Made by a program: the position numbers and the translations under genes. Below the pieces are notes generated by a model. That model ran no database searches, was not told the DNA's origin, and saw only the letters and a list, made by a program, of their open reading frames with translations. A stretch of DNA of 64,000 bases, taken from positions 1-64,000 of the forward strand of contig NZ_JALHPR010000015.1 in assembly GCF_022842375.1 (NCBI RefSeq), in the 5' to 3' direction. This document shows, piece by piece, positions 9,832-18,615 of this stretch; within the stretch, counting starts at the first letter, position 1, and each line of letters opens with the position of its first letter. The stretch is from Elioraea sp. (lineage in GTDB: Bacteria > Pseudomonadota > Alphaproteobacteria > Acetobacterales > Acetobacteraceae).

Positions 9832-10565
9832 AACGCCGCCTCGACCAGCTGCTCCTCGATCGCGGCCTCGTCGAAAGCCGGGCGAAGGCGCAGGCACTCG
9901 TCATGGCCGGCAAGGTGTTCTCGGGCGAGCGGCGGCTCGACAAGCCGGGCCAGCCGATGCCTGAGGACGCCGCCCTCGAGGTGCGCGGGCAGGACCACCC
10001 GTGGGTGAGCCGCGGCGGCGTGAAGCTCGCCCACGCTCTCGACCATTTCGGGCTCTCGCCGCAGGGGCTCGTCTGTCTCGACATTGGGGCGAGCACGGGC
10101 GGGTTCACCGACGTGCTGCTGACGCACGGGGCCGCGCGGGTGCATGCGGTGGATGTCGGCCACGGGCAGCTCGCGTGGAAGCTGCGGTCGGACGCGCGCG
10201 TGGTGGTGCATGAGAAGACCAATGCGCGGTTCCTGGCGGCGGAGCAGATCGGCGAACCGGCCGCCGCGCTCGTGTGCGATGCCTCGTTCATCGGGCTCGC
10301 CACCATCCTCCCCGCCCCGCTGGCGCTGCTGAGCCCCGGCGCCTGGGCCGTGGCACTGATCAAGCCGCAATTCGAGGTGGGGCCAGGGGCCGTGGGCAAG
10401 GGCGGTGTGGTGCGCGAGCCTGCACAGCACCGCGCCGTGGTAGCGCGCGTGAGCGCCTGGTTCGCCGATCAACCTGGCTGGACGGTGCTCGGCACGACGG
10501 AAAGCCCGATCACCGGCCCCGAGGGCAACCGCGAGTTCCTGATCGCCGCGCGGAAGGGGCCCTAA
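9828..10565 (+). CDS. tlyA: TlyA family rRNA (cytidine-2'-O)-methyltransferase
   Basis: 245 aa, GTG start at 9828 overlapping the previous stop by four bases. An S4 RNA-binding domain fills about residues 1-60 (RRLDQLLLDRGLVESRAKAQALVMAGKV), followed by an FtsJ-like methyltransferase with the SAM motif CLDIGASTGGFTDVLL and LIKPQFEVG. Family members methylate the 2'-O of cytidines in 16S/23S rRNA; some were first described as hemolysins. xseB-ispA-dxs-tlyA is a common alphaproteobacterial order, here interrupted by the enolase-superfamily gene. Confidence 0.95.
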   Translation: MKRRLDQLLLDRGLVESRAKAQALVMAGKVFSGERRLDKPGQPMPEDAALEVRGQDHPWVSRGGVKLAHALDHFGLSPQGLVCLDIGASTGGFTDVLLTHGAARVHAVDVGHGQLAWKLRSDARVVVHEKTNARFLAAEQIGEPAAALVCDASFIGLATILPAPLALLSPGAWAVALIKPQFEVGPGAVGKGGVVREPAQHRAVVARVSAWFADQPGWTVLGTTESPITGPEGNREFLIAARKGP

Positions 10566-10568
10566 GCG

Positions 10569-10727
10569 CTACTCGGCGGGCGGCGGCACGTCGTGCGCCG
10601 TGAGGGTGGCCAGCAGGTCCCACACCCGCTCGGGGTCGAAGCTCGCCTCGGCGTCGTTCAGCAGGCGGTCAAGCTCTGCCTGGGCTGCTTCGTAGCTCTG
10701 GTCGCTGGTCGCGGCGGCATCGTCCAT
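10569..10727 (-). CDS. Small hypothetical protein (52 aa)
   Basis: Not in the ORF track. From ATG at 10727 it reads MDDAAATSDQSYEAAQAELDRLLNDAEASFDPERVWDLLATL and ends HDVPPPAE. It is acidic and probably helical, with no signal or membrane segment. Its stop lies three bases past the tlyA stop, so the two genes are convergent. Support is a clean reading frame with natural amino-acid use filling an otherwise empty gap; no function is recognised. Confidence 0.55.
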   Translation of the reverse strand: MDDAAATSDQSYEAAQAELDRLLNDAEASFDPERVWDLLATLTAHDVPPPAE

Positions 10728-10841
10728 CGTCCGGCTCCATGACAGGTCAATGACCGAGTGTGCACCGGCAAAGATGACCGGAAAGCGACCACGCGGTGGA
10801 GGGATGGGGGCGCGCGCAAAGGCATGCAGAACTCTCGTCTT

Positions 10842-10870
10842 TTATATGAATGATTGCTCTGTTATATAAT
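10842..10870. promoter_or_regulatory. AT-rich inverted repeat and -10-like box ahead of the TetR gene
   Basis: In a GC-rich surrounding, TTATAT (10842-10847) and ATATAA (10864-10869) form an inverted repeat with a 16-base spacer. TATAAT at 10865-10870 is a perfect -10 hexamer only four bases before the TetR start codon. It may be the autoregulatory operator and promoter of the TetR gene. Function is inferred. Confidence 0.45.
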
Positions 10871-10874
10871 ACGA

Positions 10875-11477
10875 ATGTCACCTCCTCGCCGCCTCCCCGG
10901 CCGTCCGGTCGACCCGGTCGCACGCGCCGAACGCTCCCGCGCCATCCTCGCCGCCGCCCGCGCCTGCGTCGCGCGGAAGGGGTTCCACGGCGCATCGGTC
11001 GCTGACATCAGCGCCGCGGCGGGGATCAGCATCGCGAGCCTCTACCAGTCCTTCCCCTCCAAGGACGCGCTCATCCTCGCCATCGCCGAGGATGAGACGC
11101 GGGCAAGCATCGCCCTGGTCGGCCGCCTCGCTGGGCCAGGCCCCTTTGCCGAACGACTGCGCGACGTGCTCGACGCCATCGCGGAGGAGGCGCGGCGCGC
11201 CGATGCGCTGGCGCTCCACCTCGAGATCGCCGCCGAGGCGCTGCGCAGCCCACGCCTTGCCGCGATGCTGCGGCAGGCGCAGGAGGCGTTGCTCGGCGCA
11301 CTCGCCGACACGCTCGCCGCCGCCCAGGCGCGGGGCGAGCTTGACCCGTCACTGGACCCGGCAGGTCTTGCCCGACTGCTCGACATCGTCGCGGATGGGC
11401 TGTTCGCACACGTGGCCCTTGGCATCGGCGACGGCGCGGCGGCGACCGCGCAACTGCTGCGACTCCTCCGCCTCTGA
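10875..11477 (+). CDS. TetR/AcrR family transcriptional regulator
   Basis: 200 aa from ATG at 10875; the earlier ATG at 10854 would place the start inside the AT-rich promoter. Residues about 17-65 (RSRAILAAARACVARKGFHGASVADISAAAGISIASLYQSFPSKDALILAI) are the TetR helix-turn-helix; the rest is an all-helical ligand-binding domain with many Ala and Leu. It lies 11 bp before a DUF418 membrane protein that it probably controls. An AT-rich inverted repeat directly upstream may be its own operator. The ligand is unknown. Confidence 0.93.
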   Translation: MSPPRRLPGRPVDPVARAERSRAILAAARACVARKGFHGASVADISAAAGISIASLYQSFPSKDALILAIAEDETRASIALVGRLAGPGPFAERLRDVLDAIAEEARRADALALHLEIAAEALRSPRLAAMLRQAQEALLGALADTLAAAQARGELDPSLDPAGLARLLDIVADGLFAHVALGIGDGAAATAQLLRLLRL

Positions 11478-11488
11478 AGGCTCGCGGA

Positions 11489-12685
11489 ATGATGACCGTG
11501 GCTCATCGCGCTGCCATGCCGGCCCGGCCCGGCGTCCAGCCGCAGCGGGAGAACGGCCTGGACGCGCTGCGCGGCTTCGCCCTGCTCGGCATCGTCGTCG
11601 TCAACGCGCCGTTCTTCGCATCACCGCTCGGCGGCGCCACCATCGGCCCAGGGGTTGCCGATGCGCTGGCGGAATGGATCGTGATCGCCTTCGGGGCCGG
11701 CAAGTTCTTCCTGATCTTCTCGCTGCTCTTCGGCTACGGCATCGCTGAACTTGCCGCCCGGGCGAAGGAGCAGGAGCGATCGACGGCCGCCCTCCGACGC
11801 CGCCTGGCCGCGCTTTTCATCATCGGCGTGGTGCACGGCGTGTTCCTGTTCTACGGCGACATCCTGATGCTCTACGCCGTGATCGGCGCTGCGCTGCTGC
11901 CGCTGTCACGCGCCTCGCCGCCCGCGCTCCGGACGGTCACGATCACGGCGCTGATTCTCGGCGTCGCGAGCCAGAACGTCGTGTTCACCCTTGGCGCGAC
12001 CCTCGTCCCGGAAGGGGCGGACCTCGTGCCGAAAACCGGCTATCTCGGGTCTTTCCTCGATGCGGCAGCGGCGCGGGCGGCCGATCTGCCGATCGCGCAG
12101 ATCGGCGTGCTGATGTTCAACGCCGTAAGTGCCCTCGCCATGGCGGTGCTTGGCCTGCTCTGGCACAGGGGCGGCGGAGTCGACACGGTGATCGGGCTGG
12201 CGTCACGGCACAGCCGGGCGATGCGCCGCGCTGCCATCGCGGCCGCGCTCGTCTCCGCGGTCGCTGGCCTCGTGATCGTTCTCGCGATGCGTGACCCGGG
12301 CAGCATCGGCCTTGGCGTGAGCATCGCTTCTGCTGCCGCGGTCAGCCTGGCCGCGCCGATCCTGTCGGCAGCGCTGGTGCTGGCCTGCCTGAGGCGTACC
12401 ACGCAGGACCCCGACGCCGCGTCCGTCGCCGCCCTCGCCGCTCTCGGCCGGACCTCGCTGAGCGGCTACCTGCTCCACTCCGTCCTGCTGTCGGCGGTGT
12501 TCAACGGCTGGGGCCTGGGCCTGCTCGGGACCGTGGGGTCAGCGCGCGTCCTGCTGTTGTCGTTCGCCGTCTATGCGGCGATGCTCTGCTTCGCCGTGGC
12601 GTGGCAGCAGTGGTTCCGGCTTGGCCCGGCTGAGTGGGTGCTGCGCAGCGTCGCGGCGCTGCGCCCGATTCCGCTCATGCGCTGA
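11489..12685 (+). CDS. DUF418 family membrane protein
   Basis: 398 aa, integral membrane. It begins with the DUF418-type segment LDALRGFALLGIVVVNAPFF, then about eight to ten hydrophobic helices, including FFLIFSLLFGYGIAEL, LFIIGVVHGVFLFYGDILMLYAVIGAAL and the C-terminal TSLSGYLLHSVLLSAVF block. These proteins resemble acyltransferase-3-like membrane proteins and are thought to act in transport or membrane modification, without proven chemistry. It follows the TetR gene by 11 bp with an ATGATG start. Confidence 0.88.
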   Translation: MMTVAHRAAMPARPGVQPQRENGLDALRGFALLGIVVVNAPFFASPLGGATIGPGVADALAEWIVIAFGAGKFFLIFSLLFGYGIAELAARAKEQERSTAALRRRLAALFIIGVVHGVFLFYGDILMLYAVIGAALLPLSRASPPALRTVTITALILGVASQNVVFTLGATLVPEGADLVPKTGYLGSFLDAAAARAADLPIAQIGVLMFNAVSALAMAVLGLLWHRGGGVDTVIGLASRHSRAMRRAAIAAALVSAVAGLVIVLAMRDPGSIGLGVSIASAAAVSLAAPILSAALVLACLRRTTQDPDAASVAALAALGRTSLSGYLLHSVLLSAVFNGWGLGLLGTVGSARVLLLSFAVYAAMLCFAVAWQQWFRLGPAEWVLRSVAALRPIPLMR

Positions 12686-12702
12686 GCGGGCGGGCGCCTA
12701 GC

Positions 12703-13914
12703 CTACCCCTCGCTGAGCACCGCCGGGGCCAGGGCCGCATCCTTCGCGCGCGGGTGGGCTGGGTTGCGGAAGCGGAGCTCGCCGCCCTCCGCCCCATCGG
12801 GCGCGGGGCTGTCGAGCAGCTCGAACCGGCTCGCACACGTCACGGCCACCACGGGGCGGGCCTCGGGGGCGGTGAGGAAGTTGCGCGTCGCACCCTCGAG
12901 CTCCAGCCGCTCGCGCAGGCCGCGCCACTCGGTACGGTCGGTGTCCTCGATGAACACGGCGAGGATGCCGGGGCGCCCGCCGGAGAGGCGGGCGGGAAGC
13001 TCCGAGAGGCGGCGGCCAAGCACGATGGCCACCTCGTTCTCGCGGCCCGCACGCGCGGCCATCACGAACACCGAGCGCTCGCCGCCCATCACCGCGAAAT
13101 GCGCCTCGGGGCCGAACTGGGCCTTCAGCCGCTCCATCAACGCTGCCTGGTTGGCCTCATTCCGCGCGAGCAGAAGCGGGTCGAGCCGCAGGATGGCGGC
13201 CTCGGAATGGTCTGTCCGCCTGTCCTCGGCCAGCAGGGCGGTGATGCGCTGCTGCACCACGCACTGCCCCTCCTGGCCCGACAGCCCCTCGGGCAAGGTG
13301 AGCTTCAGGAGGTAGCGGCCAGGATGGGAGGCGAGCCAGCGCTCGAGATCAGGGTTGATGCGATCGACCAGGCCGAACCAGTCGCCACGGTGCACCCAGC
13401 GCCCCTCGTCGGCCGAGATGACGGCCGAGACGATCTCTGCCTCTGCCCCGTCGCGCGAAATCAGCAGGTCATGCGAGGCGCCATCCTCGAAACCCGAGAA
13501 GCGCACCGTGAAGCCACGGGCGCGCTGGAGTGCGGCGACGCGCAGCAGGTGGAACAGCTTCACCAGCGTTCCTTCGCCGACAAGCCCCGCGCCCAGCATC
13601 GCCTCGAACCGCAAGCGGCCCTCGGGCGAGAGGCTCGCGTGCAGCAGGGCAGCGGCATCGGCCAGCGTGGCAACGGCACGTTCAGCGCGCGTGGTGGTGG
13701 CGGCAGGCTGGGACGCCAGGCGATCGACCGCGAACTCGATGGCATGGCGCTCGGCCACCACGCGGCCGGCGATCGGCTGCGCGCCGGCCTGCTTGCGCAG
13801 CGCTACGATGCGCGCGCGCCACGCCGGCTTGCCGGCAATCGCGATGAAGCGTTGCACGGCGGCCGCTGGCACCGTCGCCTTGTGCGCCGGCATCCTGTTC
13901 GCTGGTTTTGTCAT
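12703..13914 (-). CDS. Unrecognised cytoplasmic protein (403 aa)
   Basis: Start set at ATG 13914 (MTKPANRMPAHKATVPAAAVQRF), preceded by an AGGA box; the track's longer N-terminus is not supported. No known domain is recognised. It is soluble, without signal or membrane helices. The first 150 residues are helical and basic. The middle has FTVRFSGFEDGASHDLLISRDGAEAEIVSAVISADEGRWVHRGDWFGLVDRI, whose D-then-ExE spacing faintly recalls PD-(D/E)XK nucleases. The C-terminal third has alternating strands and helices (HFAVMGGERSVFVMAAR, RPGILAVFIEDTDRTEW). It converges on the DUF418 gene and stands alone. Confidence 0.75.
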   Translation of the reverse strand: MTKPANRMPAHKATVPAAAVQRFIAIAGKPAWRARIVALRKQAGAQPIAGRVVAERHAIEFAVDRLASQPAATTTRAERAVATLADAAALLHASLSPEGRLRFEAMLGAGLVGEGTLVKLFHLLRVAALQRARGFTVRFSGFEDGASHDLLISRDGAEAEIVSAVISADEGRWVHRGDWFGLVDRINPDLERWLASHPGRYLLKLTLPEGLSGQEGQCVVQQRITALLAEDRRTDHSEAAILRLDPLLLARNEANQAALMERLKAQFGPEAHFAVMGGERSVFVMAARAGRENEVAIVLGRRLSELPARLSGGRPGILAVFIEDTDRTEWRGLRERLELEGATRNFLTAPEARPVVAVTCASRFELLDSPAPDGAEGGELRFRNPAHPRAKDAALAPAVLSEG

Positions 13915-14179
13915 GGTTTGATCCTGGCCTGGATGCGTGTGCACGGCCAAGCACTTCCCCGGGCCCACAATGGGCGCCGCCGTGCTGCAATGCGCAATCA
14001 AACAATCGTGAGCAGACGCGCTCAGAGCCTGTTTGAGAAGGCGCTGCCATGAGCCGGATGGCGCGGTTTCCGAGAACCGGAGCGCAGCGGCTCAAGGGCC
14101 GTGGGCACCGGAAGCGCAGCACACCAAAGCCAGACGGCCCAGAAGACTCTTTGGAGCAGCAGCATTCGCAGGCGGGCTC
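13915..14179. other. Intergenic region with nothing recognised
   Basis: About 265 bp between the unknown 403-aa gene and the aroC stop. Only shadow-like plus-strand frames are present, with no convincing start or conserved motif. GAGCCTGTTTGAGAAGGC near 14025 has the look of an element end, but no matching partner or transposase frame is seen. Confidence 0.4.
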
Positions 14180-15283
14180 TCAGGGCCGTGGCAGGATCGG
14201 CGCGTCGGGTGCGTCAGGCGTCAGCGCGCGGCGGCGGAGCAGCGCGTCGGCCAGCACGCAGGCCATCATCGCCTCGCCGACAGGCACCGCGCGGATGCCG
14301 ACGCAAGGGTCATGCCGCCCGCGCGTCGTCACGTCGACCTCAGCGCCGGAGGCATCGACACCCTTGACCGGCGTCAAGATCGACGAGGTCGGCTTCACCG
14401 CGAAGCGGACGACGATGGGCTGCCCGGTCGAGATGCCGCCCAGGATGCCGCCGGCGTGGTTGGCGAGGAACGTCACGCGGTTACCGTCCATCCGCATCTC
14501 GTCGGCGTTCTCCTCGCCGGAGAGAGCAGCGGCGGCAAACCCTTCGCCGATCTCGACACCCTTCACCGCGTTGATGCCCATCATCGCGGCGGCGAGTTCG
14601 GCGTCGAGCTTGCCGTAGACGGGCTCGCCCAGCCCCGGCGGGGCGCCTTCGGCGACCACCTCGATCACGGCGCCGACGGAGGATCCGCGCTTGCGCACGT
14701 CGGAGAGATAGCCCTCCCAGGCCTGCGCCGCCTGGCGGTCGGGGCAGAAGAAGGGGTTGTCGTCGGTGGCCGACCAGTCCCACCGCCCGCGGTCGATGGC
14801 CTCGGTGCCCATCTGCACCAGGGCGCCGCGGATGGTGATCGTCCCGCCCAGGATTTTCCGCGCGATCGCGCCTGCCGCGACGCGGACAGCGGTCTCGCGG
14901 GCCGATGATCGCCCGCCGCCGCGATAGTCGCGGATGCCGTATTTCAGGTGATAGGTCAGGTCGGCGTGGCCCGGGCGGAACCGGTCCTTGATCTCGCCGT
15001 AGTCCTTGCTGCGCTGGTCGACGTTCTCGATCAGCAGCATCACGGGGTGGCCCGTCGTCATCCCCTCGAAGGTGCCGGAGAGGATGCGCACCTGGTCGGG
15101 TTCCTGGCGCTGGGTGGTGAATTTCGATTGCCCCGGCCGGCGGCGATCGAGCCAGGGCTGGATGTCGGCTTCGGTCAGCGGGATGCGCGGCGGGATGCCG
15201 TCGACGATGCAGCCGATCGCCGGCCCGTGGCTTTCCCCGAAGCTCGTGAACCGGAACAGCGTGCCGAAGGTGTTGCCCGCCAA
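14180..15283 (-). CDS. aroC: Chorismate synthase
   Basis: 367 aa using a TTG start at 15283, giving [20 protein letters not shown]; no ATG or GTG is available between the fabI stop and this conserved segment (a CTG at 15292 overlaps the fabI stop and is less likely). The enzyme makes chorismate from EPSP with reduced FMN, ending the shikimate pathway. Family signatures seen: [46 protein letters not shown], and [16 protein letters not shown]. The start lies six bases after the fabI stop, implying coupling. Confidence 0.96.
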   Translation of the reverse strand: MAGNTFGTLFRFTSFGESHGPAIGCIVDGIPPRIPLTEADIQPWLDRRRPGQSKFTTQRQEPDQVRILSGTFEGMTTGHPVMLLIENVDQRSKDYGEIKDRFRPGHADLTYHLKYGIRDYRGGGRSSARETAVRVAAGAIARKILGGTITIRGALVQMGTEAIDRGRWDWSATDDNPFFCPDRQAAQAWEGYLSDVRKRGSSVGAVIEVVAEGAPPGLGEPVYGKLDAELAAAMMGINAVKGVEIGEGFAAAALSGEENADEMRMDGNRVTFLANHAGGILGGISTGQPIVVRFAVKPTSSILTPVKGVDASGAEVDVTTRGRHDPCVGIRAVPVGEAMMACVLADALLRRRALTPDAPDAPILPRP

Positions 15284-15288
15284 GGCGC

Positions 15289-16134
15289 TCAGACCGTCGA
15301 GATGTCCGGCGCGTCGACTGCCTTCATGCCGACGACGTGGTAGCCGCAATCGACATGGTGCACCTCGCCCGTGACACCCGAGGCGAGGTCCGACAGCAGG
15401 TACACGCCCGCCCCGCCGACATCCTCGATCGTGACGTTCCGCTTCAGCGGCGCGTTGTACTGGTTCCACTTCAGGATGTAGCGGAAATCGCCGATTCCCG
15501 AGGCCGCCAGCGTCTTGATCGGGCCTGCCGAGATGGCGTTCACGCGGATGCCCTGGCCGCCAAGGTCAGCCGCGAGGTAGCGCACCGAGGCCTCGAGTGC
15601 TGCCTTGGCAACACCCATGACGTTGTAGTGCGGCGTCACACGCTCGGCGCCCAGATAGGTGAGCGTCAGCAGCGAGGCGCCCGGCTTCATCAGCGGCACG
15701 GCGCGCTGCGCGACGGCGGTGAAGCTGTAGCAGGAGATGTCGAGCGAGCGGAGGAAGTTGTCCCGGCTCGTGTCGAGGTAGCGGCCCTTCAGCTCGTCCT
15801 TGTCCGACCATGCGATGGCGTGGACGAGGAAGTCGAGCCCGCCCCAGCGCTCGGCGATCGCGGCGAAGGTCGCGTCCATCGAGGCTTCGTCGGTCACGTC
15901 GCACGGCACCACGAGGTCGGACCCGACCGAGGCCGCCAGCGGCTCGACACGCTTCTGCAACGCCTCGCCCTGATAGGTGAACGCGAGCGTCGCACCCTGT
16001 GCGGCGCATGACGCTGCAATGCCCCAGGCAATGGAACGGTCGTTGGCGACCCCCATGATGAGGCCGCGGCGGCCTCGCATCAGGGTTCCCGTCTGCGTCG
16101 CGGCAGTGGTTTCCGCTGCCCCGCTGTCATTCAT
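15289..16134 (-). CDS. fabI: Enoyl-[acyl-carrier-protein] reductase (NADH)
   Basis: 281 aa from ATG at 16134 ([16 protein letters not shown]). Last reduction of each fatty-acid elongation cycle. The SDR fold is shown by [19 protein letters not shown] at the nucleotide site, [18 protein letters not shown], and the catalytic Tyr-X6-Lys in YNVMGVAK, followed by [20 protein letters not shown]. The first about 18 residues are an extra tail; MRGRRGLIM is a possible internal start. aroC follows after five bases on the same strand. The G-A-N-D-R signature marks it as FabI, not FabG. Confidence 0.96.
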   Translation of the reverse strand: MNDSGAAETTAATQTGTLMRGRRGLIMGVANDRSIAWGIAASCAAQGATLAFTYQGEALQKRVEPLAASVGSDLVVPCDVTDEASMDATFAAIAERWGGLDFLVHAIAWSDKDELKGRYLDTSRDNFLRSLDISCYSFTAVAQRAVPLMKPGASLLTLTYLGAERVTPHYNVMGVAKAALEASVRYLAADLGGQGIRVNAISAGPIKTLAASGIGDFRYILKWNQYNAPLKRNVTIEDVGGAGVYLLSDLASGVTGEVHHVDCGYHVVGMKAVDAPDISTV

Positions 16135-16457
16135 GCCAATGTGGTCCTGTCTCGCCCTGTTCGACTCATGTGGCCTGCCTTGGTGGCATCGCCCGCGCGC
16201 GGCGGCAAGAGGCTTCGCATCCTTCCCCGGAGCCATCGCATGCGCCCACCTTGCTTCCCTCTCCTCCCGCTCTGGCGGGGGGAGAGGGTTGGGTGAGGGG
16301 GGCGGCGTTGCACAGAACACCTGCGACGGGAGGCCCGCGTCGTTGCCCCCACCCACACCCCGACCCTCTCCCGCCCAGGCGGGAGAGGGAGAAGAAGCCC
16401 CCTGGACAGCGCCGGCAACCGGGCCAAAGTGCGGCGCAGCAGGAGCAGTGACACCCG
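16135..16457. other. Intergenic region between divergent fabI and pdxH
   Basis: 323 bp without a credible gene. Its central part is taken up by the paired hairpin element at 16257-16389. Promoters for fabI (minus) and pdxH (plus) should lie on either side, but no clear hexamers were identified. Confidence 0.6.
16257..16389. repeat. Paired GC hairpin element (BIME/REP-like), copy 2
   Basis: Left hairpin 16257-16288 has 14-base arms (CCCTCTCCTCCCGC against GCGGGGGGAGAGGG, one wobble pair) with loop TCTG. Right hairpin 16364-16389 is perfect: CCCTCTCCCGCC, loop CA, then the complement. The left is followed by GGGTGAGGGG and the right is preceded by CCCCCACCCACACC, so the two face each other as in copy 1 at 1935. 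Here the element lies between divergent genes, so it is not simply a terminator. Confidence 0.65.
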
Positions 16458-17060
16458 ATGCCCGACACAGTCGAGACGACCGAGGACCCGATCGCGCGCT
16501 TCGAGGCCTGGATGGCCGAAGCCACCGAGAAGGAGGTGAATGATCCCAACGCGGTGTGCCTCGCCACCTGCACCGCCGATGGCCGCCCCTCGGCACGGAT
16601 GGTGCTGCTCAAGGGCGTCGATCCGCGTGGCTTCGTGTTCTACACCAACCTCGAAAGCCGCAAGGGCGGCGAGCTTTCCGCCAACCCGCACGCCGCCCTC
16701 TGCTTCCACTGGAAGACACTCACACGGTCGGTCCGCGTCGAGGGCGCGGTCGAGCCGGTCTCGGCCGAGGAGGCGGATTACTACTACGCTTCGCGTGCCC
16801 GCGGCTCGCGAATCGGGGCCTGGGCCTCGAAGCAGTCACGCCCTCTCGAAAGCCGGTTCGCGCTCGAGAAGCGCGTGGCGGAGTTCGGCATGAAGTATGC
16901 GGTGGGCGAGATCCCCCGCCCGGCGTTCTGGTCGGGCTTCCGCGTGCTGCCCCAGCGCATCGAGTTCTGGCGCGACATGCCGTTCCGCCTGCACGAACGC
17001 CTCGTGTTCCTGCGCGAGACCCAGGACGCACCGTGGCGGACGGAGATGCTCTACCCGTGA
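16458..17060 (+). CDS. pdxH: Pyridoxamine 5'-phosphate oxidase
   Basis: 200 aa. FMN enzyme oxidising pyridoxine or pyridoxamine 5'-phosphate to pyridoxal phosphate. Motifs in order: [62 protein letters not shown], and the C-terminal [11 protein letters not shown] segment with WRTEMLYP, all typical of PdxH. Length is normal. Its stop overlaps the GTG of the following fused kinase gene by four bases (GTGA). Confidence 0.97.
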   Translation: MPDTVETTEDPIARFEAWMAEATEKEVNDPNAVCLATCTADGRPSARMVLLKGVDPRGFVFYTNLESRKGGELSANPHAALCFHWKTLTRSVRVEGAVEPVSAEEADYYYASRARGSRIGAWASKQSRPLESRFALEKRVAEFGMKYAVGEIPRPAFWSGFRVLPQRIEFWRDMPFRLHERLVFLRETQDAPWRTEMLYP

Positions 17061-18544
17061 CCGAGCAGGGTGACGACCAGGCAGAGGTCGTCGCCTTCAT
17101 GACCGGGCTTGCCGGTGCGAAGCCGGTCGAGACGCATATCAGCGCCGTGTTCCTCGGCCCCGACACGGCGTGGAAGCTCAAGAAGGCCGTCCGCCTCTCC
17201 TTCCTCGATTTCACCCGCCTCGAGGCGCGCGAACGCTTCTGCCGGCGCGAGCTCGCCTTGAACGCACCCGCCGCACCAGGCCTCTACCGTGACGTGGTGC
17301 CTGTGACGCGGCAGGGTGATGGCACGCTCGCGCTCAACGGCAGTGGTGCCGTGGTCGACTGGGTGCTGCGCATGGCCCGCGTGCCGGAGGGTGATTTCCT
17401 CGACCGCATCGCCGCGCGCGGCGGGCTCGATCCAGCCCTGTGCGACCAGCTCGGCGACGCGGTGGCCGCGTTCCACGCAGCCCTCCCGCCCATCCGTGGC
17501 GTCGATCTGCCGGCGGCGATGGCGCGCGTCGTTGCAGGCAACGCAACGTCCGCGCGCGACGCGGGACTTGACGCAGATCGTGTCGCGGCGTGGGAAGCAG
17601 CGGCGATGGCAGCGATCGCGGGGCTCTCGGCCCGCCTCGCCGCGCGGGCGGCGCAGGGTTTCGTGCGCCGCTGCCATGGCGACCTGCATCTCGGCAATCT
17701 CTGCCTCTGGCGGGGCCGCACCGTGCCGTTCGATGCGCTGGAGTTCGACGAGGCGCTGGCCACCATCGACACCGGCTACGACCTCGCCTTCCTGCTGATG
17801 GACATCGACCAGCGCGCCGGTCGCGCGGCGGCCAACCGCGTGCTGTCGCGCTACGTCGCGCGCACCGGCGACGTTGCCCTCGTGGCCGCGCTGCCGCTGC
17901 ATCTCTCCATCCGCGCCATGGTGCGCGCGCATGTCACAGCCCGCATCGGCGATGCGGCGGCGGGTGCCGTGCTGCTCGACGCAGCGCACGCCTATCTCTC
18001 ACCGCCCCCGCCTGTGCTGGCAGCGATCGGCGGCTTGCAGGGAACCGGCAAGACGACGCTCGCGCGCGCACTCAGCCCCCGCCTCGGCCCCGCCCCCGGC
18101 GCGCTGGTGCTCAGGAGCGACGAGACGCGCAAGCGCCTGGCGGGCATCGCACCGGAGGAAAGGCTGCCGGCGGAGGCCTATACGAAGGACGCGTCGGCGG
18201 CCGTCTATGTGGCGCTGCTCGATGCGGCAGCGACCGCGCTCGCCAATGGCCACGCCGCGATCGTCGATGGCATGTTCCTCACGCCGGTGGAACGAGACGC
18301 GATCGAACAGGTCGCGCGCACGGCGCATGTTCCGTTCGCGGGCCTCTGGCTCGAGGCGCCGCGCGCGGTGCTGGAGGCACGGCTCGCCGCGCGCCGGGGC
18401 GATGCGTCCGACGCCGATGCCGCCGTGCTGGCCGAGACGGCCCAGCGCGACACCGGCGCGATCGCCTGGGCAAGGCTGGATGCGGCAGCGGAAGGCCTTG
18501 CCGCGCGCGCAGAAGCTGTGGTGAATGCGGCCATGGCCGCGTGA
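17057..18544 (+). CDS. Fused phosphotransferase (APH-like)/P-loop kinase
   Basis: 495 aa from GTG at 17057. The N-terminal about 310 residues resemble aminoglycoside/choline-type kinases with the Brenner motif [13 protein letters not shown] and a following [27 protein letters not shown] that should hold the metal-binding acidic residues. The C-terminal about 170 residues are a separate P-loop kinase ([14 protein letters not shown], then [11 protein letters not shown] and [14 protein letters not shown]), of the zeta-toxin/polynucleotide-kinase-like group. Fusions of this type are widespread but uncharacterised. Coupling to pdxH hints at a metabolite kinase rather than drug resistance (inference). 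Confidence 0.85.
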   Translation: MTEQGDDQAEVVAFMTGLAGAKPVETHISAVFLGPDTAWKLKKAVRLSFLDFTRLEARERFCRRELALNAPAAPGLYRDVVPVTRQGDGTLALNGSGAVVDWVLRMARVPEGDFLDRIAARGGLDPALCDQLGDAVAAFHAALPPIRGVDLPAAMARVVAGNATSARDAGLDADRVAAWEAAAMAAIAGLSARLAARAAQGFVRRCHGDLHLGNLCLWRGRTVPFDALEFDEALATIDTGYDLAFLLMDIDQRAGRAAANRVLSRYVARTGDVALVAALPLHLSIRAMVRAHVTARIGDAAAGAVLLDAAHAYLSPPPPVLAAIGGLQGTGKTTLARALSPRLGPAPGALVLRSDETRKRLAGIAPEERLPAEAYTKDASAAVYVALLDAAATALANGHAAIVDGMFLTPVERDAIEQVARTAHVPFAGLWLEAPRAVLEARLAARRGDASDADAAVLAETAQRDTGAIAWARLDAAAEGLAARAEAVVNAAMAA

Positions 18545-18564
18545 TAGTCTGGTGACGGATCGAT

Positions 18565-18604
18565 CTGCACAGGCTGAACGAACACTGCAAAGGCTGAAGG
18601 AACA
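18565..18604 (+). repeat. 20-bp tandem direct repeat upstream of the universal stress gene
   Basis: CTGCACAGGCTGAACGAACA (18565-18584) is followed at once by CTGCAAAGGCTGAAGGAACA (18585-18604), 18 of 20 bases identical. The second copy ends 11 bases before the ATG and contributes part of the ribosome-binding region (GGAACAGGGGG). Confidence 0.8.
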
Positions 18605-18615
18605 GGGGGCTCACC

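Noticed and set aside
14002-14179. Possible insertion-sequence remnant downstream of aroC
   Set aside because: GAGCCTGTTTGAGAAGGC looks like an element end, but there is no transposase frame, no partner repeat and no target duplication.
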